The notes under the pieces: generated by a model
What the model was told of the DNA's origin: nothing
Seen by the model: only the letters and a program-made list of their open reading frames with translations
The model's database searches: none
Origin: Tetranychus cinnabarinus
Taxonomy: Eukaryota > Arthropoda > Arachnida > Trombidiformes > Tetranychidae
NCBI GenBank assembly: GCA_022266195.1
Contig: WHVY01000002.1
Location: 1,813,001 to 1,877,000 of the forward strand
Length of the DNA: 64,000 bases
Reading direction: 5' to 3'
Shown: positions 49,111 through 62,900 of the stretch, piece by piece
Position numbering within the stretch: the first letter of the stretch is position 1
Layout: the number at the start of each line of letters is the position of its first letter
Position numbers and translations under genes: made by a program

Positions 49111-49254
49111 ATGCATGATCTTTAATCAGGTTTCATGACAATTATACTCGAGTTTCGATCGAAAACTGGAGAACTTTTTCGTTCACACAATCATATCGAT
49201 TCACCAAAACAGCTCAACTTGCACCATCATCGACATCATCTTTACTAAACGGAG
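49111..49254 (+). pseudogene. Partial duplicate of the NAK-like relic
   Basis: This segment matches 49888-50034 (TTTAATCAGG, CAATTATACTCGAG, ATCATATCGATT, CCAAAACAGCTC, CAACTTGCACCATC) with about a dozen differences. It reads only the post-kinase portion and has an in-frame TGA after FNQVS. It is a decayed copy without the kinase part. Confidence 0.75.
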
Positions 49255-49583
49255 TAGAGATGGGCGATTATCTCGATTCCATCGATTCTGAATCTTTTTT
49301 AGAAAATCGATTGGTTCATGATAGTCGTTCGGTTAAATGATCGATAATCTTCACACAAATTTTACGATCCATGTTTCAGAAAAAAATGTTAGTAAAAACG
49401 GCACAATTATAACAAATCAGAATCAAAATATTTAACTCTACCAGATATTTCAGGGCTAACCAGAAGAGTAATTTGTAAAGCAGGAAATTATTGCTGAATT
49501 AATGCTTTATTTTATTGAACATCGATTGTAACTGATTCTTGCGAACTAATCGACAAAAATGTAAATTACCTAATTAATTTAGA

Positions 49584-50270
49584 ATCACCCAAAGCTATAC
49601 CGGCTTTAGATCACCTGAAATTCTTTATTTGTATTGTGGTAAGTCGATCACGACAAAATCAGATATCTGGGCCCTTGGATGCTTATTGTATAAACTTTGC
49701 TTTTTTTCTCTGCCCTTTGGTGAATCAACATTAGCCATTCAGAATGGCTTCTTCACCATACCAGATAATTCACCTTATTCAACCAGTCTACATTCTCTCA
49801 TTCGTTACATGTTAGAACCAGATCCGGATACTAGGCCGGACATTTTCCAAGTGTCTTTTATGGCGTTTCGTCTTTCAAATCGCGATGGATGCATGCCTTT
49901 TAATCAGGATACATCACAATTATACTCGAGCTTGGATCGAAAACTCGTAAAAGTTTTCGGTCCCACCATCATATCGATTAACCAAAACAGCTCCTCTCAA
50001 CTTGCACCATCGACATCACCTCTACTAACCGGAGCTCCACCGCCCATACCACCACATCAACAATGTACACCCAAAGTAGTTTCCATTGAGGGTACGTCTG
50101 TTGTACCTCGCTCCAGACCAAAAGTGACTTCAATATCTATTATAATGCCTATTCTATACCCGTTTTGACTGTACCACCTCCGCCTCCTCCGGCCCCACCA
50201 TCAACACGCTCACCGACATCTGAAATCTCGATGGTTCTGAAATCTAAATATCAACTTATTGCTCGATGAA
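49584..50270 (+). pseudogene. Truncated NAK/AAK1-family kinase fragment
   Basis: The frame from 49584 reads SYTGFRSPEILYLYCGKSIT, TTKSDIWALGCLLYKLC, FFSLPFGES, FTIPDNSPYS, LIRYMLEPDPDTRPDI, the C-lobe of Numb-associated/AAK1 kinases (activation-loop end, DxWxxG, RPDI). The glycine loop, VAIK lysine, HRD and DFG are absent upstream, so it cannot be an active kinase. The frame stops at 50166-50168. A shift of frame would continue as a Pro-rich stretch (VPPPPPPAPPSTRSP) to 50270. It may be a retrocopy fragment; an AG before 49582 also permits an exon of an unrecognised gene. Confidence 0.75.
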
Positions 50271-50544
50271 TGTTTCATTAAATTAGTGTAATCGGTCATC
50301 AACAGGTGGCGCTCTGTTTACCGTTTTCTTATGCAGTTTGTGGATGAAAATTTCTTACTTCTAGACAAGAATGTCTTGTACCGAAATGAAGTCATAAGGT
50401 TTTCAAAGTTCAAACTAGCAACTTAAGTTTAACTTTTTTTTCCTTTTTTTACTTAATTTCTTATTTTATTTTTTATTTCTTTTGGTTCCTTTTTTTTGTA
50501 ATTAACTTTTTTTTGTCTAATTATGTGGCCTCATGGGCTGACAG

Positions 50545-50913
50545 TCTCCTCTCGTACTCATGAGGGACACTATGTTTGGGCAGCAGCTCCACCTCCGCCT
50601 CATCATTATCCACCATTATCTGGATCATCTTACCCTTACCATGGATTATATCCTTTTCATGCTGGAACTTCAGAAATTAATCATCATTTTGCTGCAGCAA
50701 CCGCCGAAGCAACGAATGCAGCTTCATTTGCAGCCGCTGCAGCGGCATATTCATCCGGCTATGGAACAAATGGAAGGAAAAGAGCCCTTTCACCTTACGG
50801 TTCCGATTTTGATATAAACTCATTAATTCGTTTTTCTCCAAATTCACTGTTTTCTCTTGTGAATGGATCTCGATCATCAAGCACAAGTGGTTCTTATGGT
50901 CATCTTTCAGCAA
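50545..50913 (+). CDS. ci: ci exon with Sufu-binding SYGHL motif
   Basis: A long T-rich tract (50430-50520) and AG at 50543-50544 suggest an acceptor, phase 1. Alternatively translation could start at ATG 50523, giving MWPHGLTVSSRTHEGHY. It encodes a Pro/His/Tyr region, Ala-rich tracts and the RKRALSP..SPNSL..SYGHLS block. The donor TCAGCAA|GTAAGT is in phase 1 directly after SYGHLSA. Confidence 0.85.
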
Positions 50914-53900
50914 GTAAGTCCGTCTTTTGCGCTCTTTTAAATTTCCTGCTTTGTGTCGCCAATTTTTCTCTCACTTTTTCTGCTTCTTTCATTTACTTCG
51001 TATCTGGTACAATCAGAGGTCATCTCATCATCAAACCAATTGATATGCTATTGTCTTATGATATTTATACAGCTTATGTTTGCTTATGCATATAGTTCAT
51101 TTAGTCTATGTAATTTAACGGGAAAAAAATTGGATCAAAAAACATGATTTGCTTCAAATTGATTTCATGCATCTCTATATTTATCCCAATAATAATTTTG
51201 TAATTTTTTTCTGTAAAACTTCATCCTTTTGAAATACAAAATGGGTTGAATATCAATGCCTCATCCAGTGCATGAAATTAATCATAAAAACCTATTATTT
51301 AACAATTCATTTTTATTATTTACTAACTCAAAAATTAGATTATTTCGATATTGAAGGTAATTTTATTTCTTGTTTAATAGACGAAATCTTTCAAAAGTTA
51401 TGTATTTTCCAATTGTATCAATTGACTTTGAAGTGAATGAAAACTAGTGTTGATTAAGAAGATTTTAATGTGTCATTTACTGAATTTTCAGGGTTGAATG
51501 AAAGGTGAAAAGCCTAACTTTTTTTCCCCAAGTTTCACATTCACAGATTTAGTTGATTTCAATTTTAGTTGTCATTATTTTTCAGCTTTACTGATTTTTA
51601 TTCAACTCTGTTGGACCGTTTAAATTGTTATCACCCAATTTCACTTTGATTATTACCATGTAATGATGGTTTTCAATTGAATCAAGTTTTTGTCTTCTCC
51701 TTAAATACTTATTCAGCAAGTCCATGGATTAACCTAGACAGTTTGAAAATTGAAAACCAATCAAAACAAACTTGTTTTTTAATGGTTAATGCTTTCAAAT
51801 GTTTACACTGAAATTCAATTAAAACTGGTAATGATCAATTATTGAAAGTTGCGATAACATTCATTACATGGCTAATGAATGTTTCCTGAAACTTAAAACA
51901 ACCTTTTAAATAACATTATCATTATCAAAAATGTACAGTCTTCCCAATTTACCCAGAGTGTTCAATTAAAGCTATCAGTTTACTAATTTTTTGCATACTT
52001 TTGGTGTAAAACTAAAAGGTTGTCTGTGAAGAAATAAAAAGTTGAGATTGTGAACAATTGAACAGAATCAAGAATTACATATTAATTTCCAAATTGAGAT
52101 GATTATCAGATGAATGTTGATCATGCTGGTGGTAATTGTGATCATTTACAAATACATTGAAAGGTAAATCAACTGTGTACCATTGTTATTGCTATCAATC
52201 TTACCATTACCATTGCTATTAAGAAAGGTATTTTTGTTTTTGCTTTCACCTATTCAAATCTATTCAAATTGTGAGCATTTTTTTACTCTTCAAGAAGCGC
52301 GGCCAGGTAAAAAAAAAGCCTTGACAATACAAAATACAAAATCTATGATAGGGTTTGGTCTAACCTGGATTACAGTCTAGTATATCTGTGAAGGTTAAGT
52401 GAGATTTTTTTGCCCCTTCTACCTTTTCGGTTACCTTGTTATTATCTTTATTATAATAGTTGAATCTTTCGCCAACTTCTTGTGCTGTTAACATTATTAT
52501 TATATTTCTTCCACTTGAATTGTGAATTGACCAAGTAACCAAAAAAATGAGATAACATTGATTACCTCTTAAGCCGCCCTTGAATTAATCCATAGTCAAA
52601 TAATGAAATCATTTTCATAACATTACTCTCCAATGATAATTGTGATTTACTTTATTCTCAATTTACCTTTTTTCCTTTGATTATCGCAAAAAGTGGACTT
52701 TCATTTCTGCCGTTTTTACCTTTACTTTTCCCTTCACTTTATCCATGTTTAGCTTACCTTTACATTTTCCCAAATTTGTTGGGCTAGTTATTTATGACTG
52801 CCACTTAAAATGAGCTTAAATTTGACTTATTAATATGATTTTTTAACAACTCATTTAAACGTTTAATCATGTTGAAACTGTGTCTCAATTTGCAATTGAA
52901 AATAAAAGGTAATAACTAGTCAAAAAAGGGTCAATAAAAAGATATGCATTTCATAGAGAGATGTTAATGATTATGGTTTACCAACTCGAAATGCTCTTCA
53001 ACTTTTTTTTCCAGGTTAAAACAGATTAGTGCAGTTTTTCAAGTACACGAAGTGGTTAATTCAAAGGTAAAACACTTTAATAAAAGTTAATAATAAGGTA
53101 ACCGAAATAGTAGTAAAAGTAGATGAAGAAGCAAATAAAAAAGGTTGAAGAGAAGCAAAAAAAAGTTGAACAAAAAATTTCATTTAACCTTCAGTGAAAA
53201 AAAGTGCTAAAAGAGATGATTGTACTCAAATACCAAACTTGATATTTGTATTTGATTGTCAAGGTTTTTGGTGTATTTCATGTGTTTTTAACCTGTTGAA
53301 ATGAACACTAAATACCTTGCATAACCTTGCATGGAAATGATGAATTTCCATATATTATGAAATTTACACTCGACCATCAATTATCTTGCCTACCGAGTTA
53401 CAATTATGAAAGTTGAAACAAAATTTAAACATTTCATTTCAATGAAGCTTTTGTGATTTAAGTTGAACCTAAAAAAATGTTTACAAGTTGAGGTAAAACT
53501 GTTGACTGTTCAAGTGAAAAATATCAAATTATCGATATCATTTTCAAGTGAAAGTGCCAAAATTACAGTCAATTTGCATTATTGTCTAATTATTAACTTG
53601 GCACTGATTTACAGTGATTATGCCATGTAATTTGATAGATGCGTGATTATCGATGGAAATAATAATCAGTTCTTGGATTCACTTTTCTCATAGTTTCCAA
53701 AATGAACACTTAACTGTCATGTTAATGAAGACATTCCTCTTCATATCTTCCTCTCTTCTGAAAGAGAGAGGAAAAGATAATAAGTTTTAACCTGAAGTTT
53801 TAGTTTGCACCATTGGAGGCTATCAAAGGTAAGCCCCTTGGTGTGAAGTGAAGCTTGTCTGTTGATCGCACAAATCTATGATTGCTTTAGCTGGTAATCA

Positions 53901-56900
53901 GCAAAAAGTCAAAACCAGTAACAACAAAAACGCAGAATTACCTGGTCTATTTTTCGGTTCCATTGTTGAGCAAAAATGCGAGAAGAGAAAAGAAGAAGAA
54001 GAAGAAGAAAAAAAGAAGAAAATGAAATACCAAGATAAGTACGAACAAAAAGTTGATTTTGATGGTGAAAATGATGGAAATGCCGGTGAAAATGAACATT
54101 TTTTTTTCTTCCTTTTCCTTCTTCTTCTTCTTCTTTTTCATTCTCTCATATCTTTTGTCAATTACCTTGTGTATCACCTTAGCTATCAAGTTGTGTGTAA
54201 TTTTTACTATATATGTGGCTTTTTATAACCAATTAGACCAGTTTGCATTTCATTTGCGCTTTCTAGATAAACAGGTAAACAAGCCCGACAAACTTGTCAG
54301 CCTACCTTTATGTTCACCTAAAGATATTAGGCCTTTTTTGCATCTCTTTTTTTCCTCTCTTGTATCAATTGTATTTATTTAAGCACATAATTCAGCATCA
54401 CGCTTACCTTTTGTGTAGCTAATCTCACAATCGTCAGTTAAATAAGACATTTGTTGACAATGCAATTGTAACGTTTACCTGTATTTTATGGATATTTATG
54501 TTTGTCAATTTTTTGTCACTACTAACTTTAGGTTAAAATAATAAACCAATTTTTATGCGATTCATTAATTTTCAATCTCAAAATCGTTTATCGCCTTTCA
54601 ACATTTCCATGACAAATGTTTTCTTTTTTACTGTTAAATCTTTTAATCTCAATCTATTCAGTTTCTGGTTGGTTTTTCATGTTAAAATGCAAAATCACCA
54701 AAAATTAGATGAAAGTTTATTCTGTACCAATCAATCAAGTAAACTTTCCCTTGAATTGCAAGTGAAAACACGATTTTCAAACAATAATTTTACTTTTTCT
54801 ATGAAAAAAAGTTCACTGATTACGAGCAATTCATTTGATAATAAAAAACATGATTTGCATCAAATTGATTTCATGCATCTCTATATTTATCCCAATAATA
54901 ATTTTGTAATTTTTTCTGGAAAATTTTCATCATTTAATACAAAAGCTCTCTGAATATCAATACTCTTCCGCTGCATGAAATTAAACATGAAAAATCATTT
55001 AACCATTCATAGTTATTACTAGCTGAAAATCAGATCAATTTAATTTGATCGATCAATTTCAAAAGATAGTTTTTTCTTGCTTAATCAAATGTAAAATTTT
55101 GTAAAATGTTGTCTTGTCAAAATTAAAGGATCCAATTGTATCAATTGATTGTGTATTAATTGAAAATTTATGTTGATTAATGTGACATTTTAGTGAAGTT
55201 TCAGGGTTGAATGAAAGGTGAAAGAAGAAGCAATTCAACTATAATTACATATTAATTTTAAAATTGAGATGATTATTAAAGGGATGAATGTTGATCATTC
55301 TGGTGGTAATTGTGATGCTCTCAGATTGGTGAAGATGATTATAAGGATGATGATAAAAGTAGAGGATTCTAACGGCTAATGAACAAGATGAAATTACAAA
55401 GAAAATAATTGAGTTGTTCGTTTAATCACGTTGTTGATTGAGATGTTACGAATCAAAATATCTCAATGATATATGAATGATAGCCTGAGGGTTGATAAAC
55501 AAAGGTAAAAGCAACACATTATAATATAGATTGTAAGGTAAGAAAAAAAAACGAGAAATGTTAGGAATCTTTTTCTTCTTTCTTATAGTGTTTGATAATA
55601 TATTGCGTGAAGAGATGAGAGAAATGTTGATAATGATGATGATAATGTTGTTGTTGTTGATGATGATGATGATAATTATGATGATGAAGAGGAGGGTGAG
55701 AAGGGAGGAGAAATTGAAAGAGAAATAGAAACTAGAAAAAGAGAGAGAAAAAAAGAGAAACAGAAAAGCACACCTCAGTTTGTGATGATAATTTCTGTTC
55801 AGGAACCGTCAAGAAGAGTAGATATGAAGAGGAGAAGAGAGAAGATGATATTGATGAAAACATCTCTTTCATCTTAACATCCAAGATCAGGTTGACGGCT
55901 TCATTATCTTCACATTTTCCTCTTACTTTTCCTTCTTTTACTTTCCTATTTCGGCCATTTCAGTCCAACATTATTTTTGCACTAAAAAATTTGGTCAAAA
56001 ACTTGAGTCTAAAATTTGATCAATAGATTGCAATTGTATCTTAAAGCTCATTGGCTTTCTGATTCACTTGACTTTTGATATTTATCACTTTTGAAGGTTT
56101 CGTTGGGTTTACCTTTTCAATTTTGTCATCTTATTCGTAATTACCTTTAAAATGAAAAAGTAAAAATTCTGACTCCTTCAAAGAAAATCTGATTTTTGAA
56201 ATTTAAAGAATACAATTTTTTGTGACTTATCGATTCGTAAAAATTTATCGCAAAATCGTTCGATTGCTTGTTCTTTGCTTACAAAATAATTGATTGTCAA
56301 ATTACATTTGCATTGTGATCTTTAGATTATTTCAAGATCAAAATCTGAATCAATCTGAATCTGATTCAAGCGATTGTAACTTTAAAGACTTTTGACAATT
56401 TTCAATTTGCAATGATTTTACGATAAAATGCATTTGAAAAGTTGAATTATCTCGGTTTATTAAGATGCACTTCTTGTAAAGTTTCAATTGAAAAGTTTGT
56501 TTTATTCAAGTCTAAGTAATTGACCATTTCTTGGTTGTGCTTTTTGCTGTGGTCAAGCAATCAATTTTCAGAAAACTTTTTTTTCTCGTAAAATTTATGC
56601 TTTAACCTGGTTCTCTGTTTTTTTTTGTTGCGCTTATAAATCAAACTAAATCATCATTATAGTTATTTATCTTTTGAAAATTATAAGTTTTTGTTAACTA
56701 ATTGAAAAATGTTGAGCGAAAATTTTTGAAAATTCAAAACTAAAAGTGTTGCCGAAAAGTGTTGTTGTTTTCGCTGTTTGGCTTCTCTCTCTCTCTGTTT
56801 TGACCCCAAACCGATGAACGAGATACAAGTCGAAAATAGATTTGCCTTCTTTCATTTCCTCTTTCTTTCCGTCTCTTCTTTCCATCTTCATCTTCATCTT

Positions 56901-59900
56901 TTCGTTGATGTCTCGGTTAAATGCTGAGACTTCACAGTTGATCATCTTGATCTTCACTGTTAATCCCATTGCCTTTTCAAACTCGCCTTTTCCATTTCCA
57001 TGTTTATACAGTTTTTCCGTGTGTTTATACATACAGCTCATTTGGTCTTCATTTCATTTGTATAATGGCGGAAAAAAAGACGGAAAATTTAGCCCAACAA
57101 AAAAAACAGGAATGAAGATTGAGATGAGAACGAAACTGTTGAAGATAATACAACGTCTAATGTGAGTTTTTTGACGGAAAAAGCCATTTTTCAAGAAACA
57201 GCAAACTCCCACTGAAACCAAAAAATGTCCAAAATCTAAATGTACAGTAAAAAGATGAGACTTTTGTTAGCTAAAGTGTGATGATAACTTGATAATGGTT
57301 TACCCTATTTAACTAACTTTTCATCAACCAACGAAATTGTTGAGATCATTACAATTCACCCAACATTTTGATCATAGAGTTCATTGGTTGGACAATTAGC
57401 TGAATATTATCCTGAAAAGCGTAACAATAGAGCAACACAAAATTGTTGTATCATGATAAAAATGACTTGAATATTTCACGTTCAATCAACAAAATGTTTA
57501 CCAATAAACAGCAAAAAAGTATAGGAATCACATTTTATATTAGCTGAAACAACTCATGAAGTTAACAAGGAAAAAATCAAGTGAATGAAGTAAAACTTAA
57601 CATGATTTCATGAAATGAATCTTCGTAGATGAACTTGAAGGTCCACTAAATGTCGGGTGTGGACCAGATGACATGAGTTGAACAATTTTGAAATGTTTGT
57701 AGTAATTGGAAACTGTTGTCTGTTATTCAGATATATTGTCATGGGTAGTCTCAATGGGCGATGCATATGGTGATATGGGCAAGAAAAAGGTTAAACCAAC
57801 CAAAATGATCACTTAACTGTCATTGTTAATGAAGACATTCCTCTTCATCTTTCTGTCTCTCTTTCAAAAGATGAAAGATGAAAGAGAAGAAGAAAGAAAG
57901 AAATGAGAAGAGGAACACAAAAAAGAAAGCAAAGAAGATAATAAGTTTTAACCTGAAGTTTTAGTTTGCACCATTAGAGGCTATCAAAGGTAAGCCCCTT
58001 GGTGTGAAGTGAAGCTTGCCTGTTGATCGCACAAATCTATGATTGCTTTAGCTGGTAATCAGCAAAAAGTCAAAACCAGTAACAACAAAAACGCAGAATT
58101 ACCTGGTCTATTTTTCGGTTCCATTGTTGGCAAGAATGAAAAATGCGAAAAGAAAAGTAAAGAATGAACAAAAAATCTCGGAATTAACGTTTACCTTTGT
58201 ACTGATAATCCTAGTTAAATAAGACATTTTGTTGACAATGTATTTTGTCCAGTGAAAGCAACATTTACCTGTATTTTATGGATACAAGTTTGTTAGTTTT
58301 TTTGTCTAAATTGTTAGGTTAAAATAATAAACCAATTTTTATGCGATTCATTAATTTTCAATCTCAAAATCGTTTATCGCCTTTCAACATTTCCATGACA
58401 AATGTTTTCCTTTTACTGTTAAATCTTTTAATCTCAATCTTTTCAGTTTCTGGTTGGTTTTTCATGTTAAAATGCAAAATCACCAAAAATTAGATGAGAG
58501 TTTATTCTGTACCAATCAATCAAGTAAACTTTCCCTTTGAATTGCAAGTGAAAACACGATTTTCAAACAATAATTTTACATTTTCCTATGAAAAAAAGTT
58601 CACTGATTACGAGCAATTCATTTGATAATAAAAAACATGATTTGCATCAAATTGATTTCATGCATCTCTATATTTATCTCAATAATTTTGTAGCTTTTCT
58701 GGAAAATTTTCATCATAAGCTCATTTGAACAATTTTCATACAAAACTGTCTCTTAATCTTTAAAAGGTTTTGTCTTCTTTGTGTTGTTAAATCCTTTAAT
58801 CTTAAATCTTGTCTGTTCTGTGGTCGACTTTGCTTTTACCAGCAAAAATACAAAAAGCCCGATAATTAGAGGTAATTTTTACTCCGTTTAACACTAAACT
58901 TTCACTTAAGTTTTTCAGCAAACACTTTTCACTTTACAAAATGTTCCAGAAAAATTCAATGTAATAAAAATTGAGGTCAATTTTTTCGTTGATCCAATTG
59001 TTGAATGAAAATATATTCAATGACCAATTGAACCAAAAGTGTGGTTCAAAATTGGCGGATTGTTGACTTACATGTTAATTGAGATGTTACCCAATGAAAA
59101 AAATATCTCAATGATTTATTGAATGATAGGCTGTGATAGGTTTTGATAAACAAAAGCAAAAGGGCAACACATTATAATATAGATTGTAAGGTAAGAAAAA
59201 AAACGAGAAATGTTTGCAAAAATGTTGATGAAGATGATGATGAAAAGGAGGGTGAGAAGGGAGGAGAAATGGTAGAGAACTAGAAAATAAAAAGAAAAGA
59301 GAAAAGCACACCTCAGTTTGTGATGATAATTTTTCTTCAGGAACCGTCAAGAGAAGAGAAGAGAAGAGAAGAGAGAGAAATGATGATTTCTTGAACTGGA
59401 CTCACTTTTAAGTTGAAAAAGCATCAAACGCTTTAGGCCTCTGCAAAAATCGTGCTTGATCATTTTTACAACCCAAGATTAGGTTGATGGCTTCATTATC
59501 TTCATTCTTTCTCTCACTTTTCCTCTTTCTCCCTTCTTCTTTCTCGCCTCTCTTCTCATCTTCATCTTGAGGATGTTTACCATCACCACGACGCTCCCAT
59601 GAGATATAATTGATACAAGTCAAAAATAGACTTGCCTTCTTTCATGGCCACTTTCTGTCTCTTTTGCCTTCTCCATCATCTTTATCATCATCATCATTCT
59701 CTTCTTCTTCTTCTTCTTTTCATCCTTATCTTCATCTTTTGCTTTACATCTTTGGTCTGAGACCTCCTTGTTTCTATACAATTGATCCTCTAGTTTTTAC
59801 AATGAAATGTTTCAAGAAAAAAAAACGACTGAAAAAAAAGCAAAACAAAGTAAGGCAAGTAAAGGTGACCCTTAATCAATTTTACAAAAATAATTACAAT

Positions 59901-62900
59901 TTGAAATGATTAGTTAATGTCTATGACTGATGTGAGGTTAATAATATTAATAACACAGCAGCACTTGATAAATTATTTAAGGCAAAAAAAGGTTACATCT
60001 TTATGGTGATATTCATATGTTGCCATTCAATTGGTGGGTTAAAAATGACCTGACGCTCAGTTGAAAACTCAGTTGTCGTCAAATAACTCGTCTTCTCAAT
60101 TGCTCTAGGGTGACATTTGACAGCTAATCAACAATTCGTGACCAAAAAACCTTTATTTTTCATATAGAGTTAACTTTGCTTTTGCTTGTTTCTCTTGCTT
60201 TCAACTGCAATTTTTACTCGCAAGAAACTGGTTCCACTATTTTTTTTGCCTTGCAACTCAACATCTTCATTTACTTCTTGGCCATCTTCGCCATCCTCTC
60301 ATCCTCTTCATCTTTTGCTTCTTCATTTTCATTCGCATTCTACATCCTCTTCTTTCTCCTCCATTTTTCAACTTCAATTGTAGTTAATACCACAAACCTG
60401 TTGTCTATGTTGAAACTAGCTGAAAAGATTGAAATAAATCAGCAAAACATCATAATAATAACACACACACAACCAAAAAAAAACAAAGTGAAAGTTGCTT
60501 TTGAAAATTGTTGAAATTGAAAATTCATTGCTTGCCTCTTGACTTTTGTGTTAATAATGATGATGTTGTTGTTGATGATGATTATGATGATGATGATCCT
60601 CAATTAAATAAAGTTATATAGTAAAACCAGTTTTGCAAAAAAAACTTAAGATAATCCCTTGTTATCAATAATTTGCAAAGTAAACAGCTTAGGCCTGAGC
60701 CAAAACTGGTGGTACTCGAAAATCCTGACGGATTAAGTGATCAAACAAAGTTTAAGTCCATGTCTTGATTAACCGCTATGAAGTCAATTAGTCAATGTCG
60801 GTAAACAAGTTAATCTTGACTTGTTAATGGTCACCTTGGGCTATCAACAGGCAACTATTTTGATTACAGTTTTTCCACTTTTCCACATCTTTTTTTTTCC
60901 ATTCTAATTCAATTGCTTTACATCCAAAACTAATTTAAAGCTCACCTTTTCACCATTCATTGTTTTTTTTTCATTCTCCTCTCACAAAATATAAATAAAT
61001 TAACCATCCAGGTAATAATAACAATAACAATAGTAATAATCATAAAAGTCTAGATAGTCATTAATTTCATGTAATGTTATTAACTTTAACCTCAAATGTA
61101 GTCGATGAATTTTTATGCAGCAAAAACACTGAGAGAAAAAGATTCACAAAAAATACATTAAATATAAATGGTCTGTTAAATTAATAATTGTTTTAACTCT
61201 TTTCTTTGTTTTCTTCTTCTTTGAAAATGTTCTCTAGGCTCGCTAAGTCCATCATTAGGCCATCCTCCGTCTGAAGCTGGTCTGGCCTCACATCTTCATC
61301 CTTTTATCAGGTCACCAATTTTACTGCCCTCCGGTCCAACAGGTCCTGGTTCATTGGGATCCAATTCCATATTGACTTGCCAAAATTCAGCATTCACACC
61401 TCATATTGGTCTCAACCATTATCATTATTCATCTCTTAATCTAAGCAACAATTTAACTAATTTTTCAGCTGCCAATTCCAACAACACTAGTGCCATTAAT
61501 GCCAACAATAATAATAATAACAATTCATCATCGGTTATCGGTTTATCTGTTAAAAAAGGATCTTCAATTGTCACTGGTGTTGACTCGTCCCCATCATCGG
61601 GTAGTAATGGCCATGAGACTGCAAGTAATGTTGTCTCATCAACTGTTCTTGACAAAGAGGTTGACCGTGATTCAACCAATCTCAAGATTAAAACGAAAAG
61701 GGTTGAAATTGAAGAAAGTAAAATGGAGGATCGAGCCGATGGTGAACCTGGTAACAACATTGAAACCAATTGCCATTGGGGTGATTGTACTCTTGAATTT
61801 GGTAATCAAGAAGATTTGGTTAAACATGTTAATATTGATCATATCCAGCAGACAAGTCATAAACGATGTTTTGTTTGCCGTTGGAAGGATTGTTCAAGGG
61901 AAGGTAAACAGTTTAAGGCTGCTTACATGTTGGTTGTTCATGCTCGTAAACACACCGGAGAGAAGCCCAATAAATGTACCTTTGAAGGTTGTTCCAAGGC
62001 TTATTCACGGTTGGAAAATTTGAAAACTCATTTAAGATCCCACACAGGGGAGAAACCATATTCCTGTGAGTTTCCAAATTGTACCAAAGCCTTTTCAAAC
62101 GCTTCGGATCGCGCTAAACACCAGAATCGAACCCATTCCAATGAGAAACCCTACGAGTGTAAAGTTCCAGGTTGCATGAAGAAATACACTGATCCAAGTT
62201 CACTGAGGAAACATGTTAAAACTGTTCACGGTCCTGAAGTTTACGCCAACAAGAAACATAAAGGGATAATTAATGATGACAACAATGACAGGAAAGGTGG
62301 CAATGGGGGTAGCACAGGTGGTGGCGGTGGAGGCGGCGGGGGAGGAGGCGGTGGAAGCTCAAACTCTAATAGTCATCAAAGAAGTAACGGTGATGGTAAT
62401 AGCAGAAGCAATGGAGGAAATAGTAATAATAGCAACAATAACAATAATGGCAATGGTAGTAGTCATCGTAATAATAACGGGAATAGCAGTTGTGCAAGTG
62501 ACATTAGGACTGCTAGTGGGAGTGTTAATTGCCTTATTAATGATCGTAAAGGTAATGGTAATTGTGTAAATGGGCATGGAGGAGGCGGAGGTGACAAAGT
62601 GTTAAGTCAAACAATTAAGTGTGAAAAAAGTGAAACCATATCAAGTCCTCCTTCAATTAATGTACACAACCATTATCACCATAATAGTAATACTAACAGC
62701 TTGGATGGTGTTGATGTCAATTTAAATTGTGTCGGTGATACTCTTCACAGTAACAGTGCCAATGGAGCTTGTATTGAACCTCCGATAAGTGACAATAGTG
62801 TTTCCACAACCTGTATTGGTAGTGATTGGTGTACACCAAATTCAGTTGGTGGCAACAGTGTTAATGACGGCTTGGGAATTGATTTGGATACATCTTCAAC

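Larger units (their letters stand above)
50914..61237 (+). other. ci intron, 10.3 kb, with internal tandem duplications
   Basis: GT-AG ends, phase 1. About half of it is made of the related segments listed separately (51140-52160, 53700-57170, 57808-59900). The rest (52160-53700, 59900-61237) is AT-rich with trinucleotide runs and no recognised gene. Open frames within it are repeats or low-complexity. Confidence 0.85.

Noticed and set aside
53878..54228. Plus-strand 116-aa open frame inside the ci intron
   Set aside because: It falls in a duplicated non-coding block and in copy C the frame is cut short; it ends in GAA/TTC repeats.
54555..54953. Plus-strand 132-aa open frame inside the ci intron
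   Set aside because: The copy at 58340-58720 has small indels that break the frame, so selection for protein is not supported.
62273..62569. Val/Ala/Met-rich plus-strand frame and its antisense Thr/Ile frame
   Set aside because: Shadows of the Gly/Asn/Ser repeats of the ci exon, in other frames.
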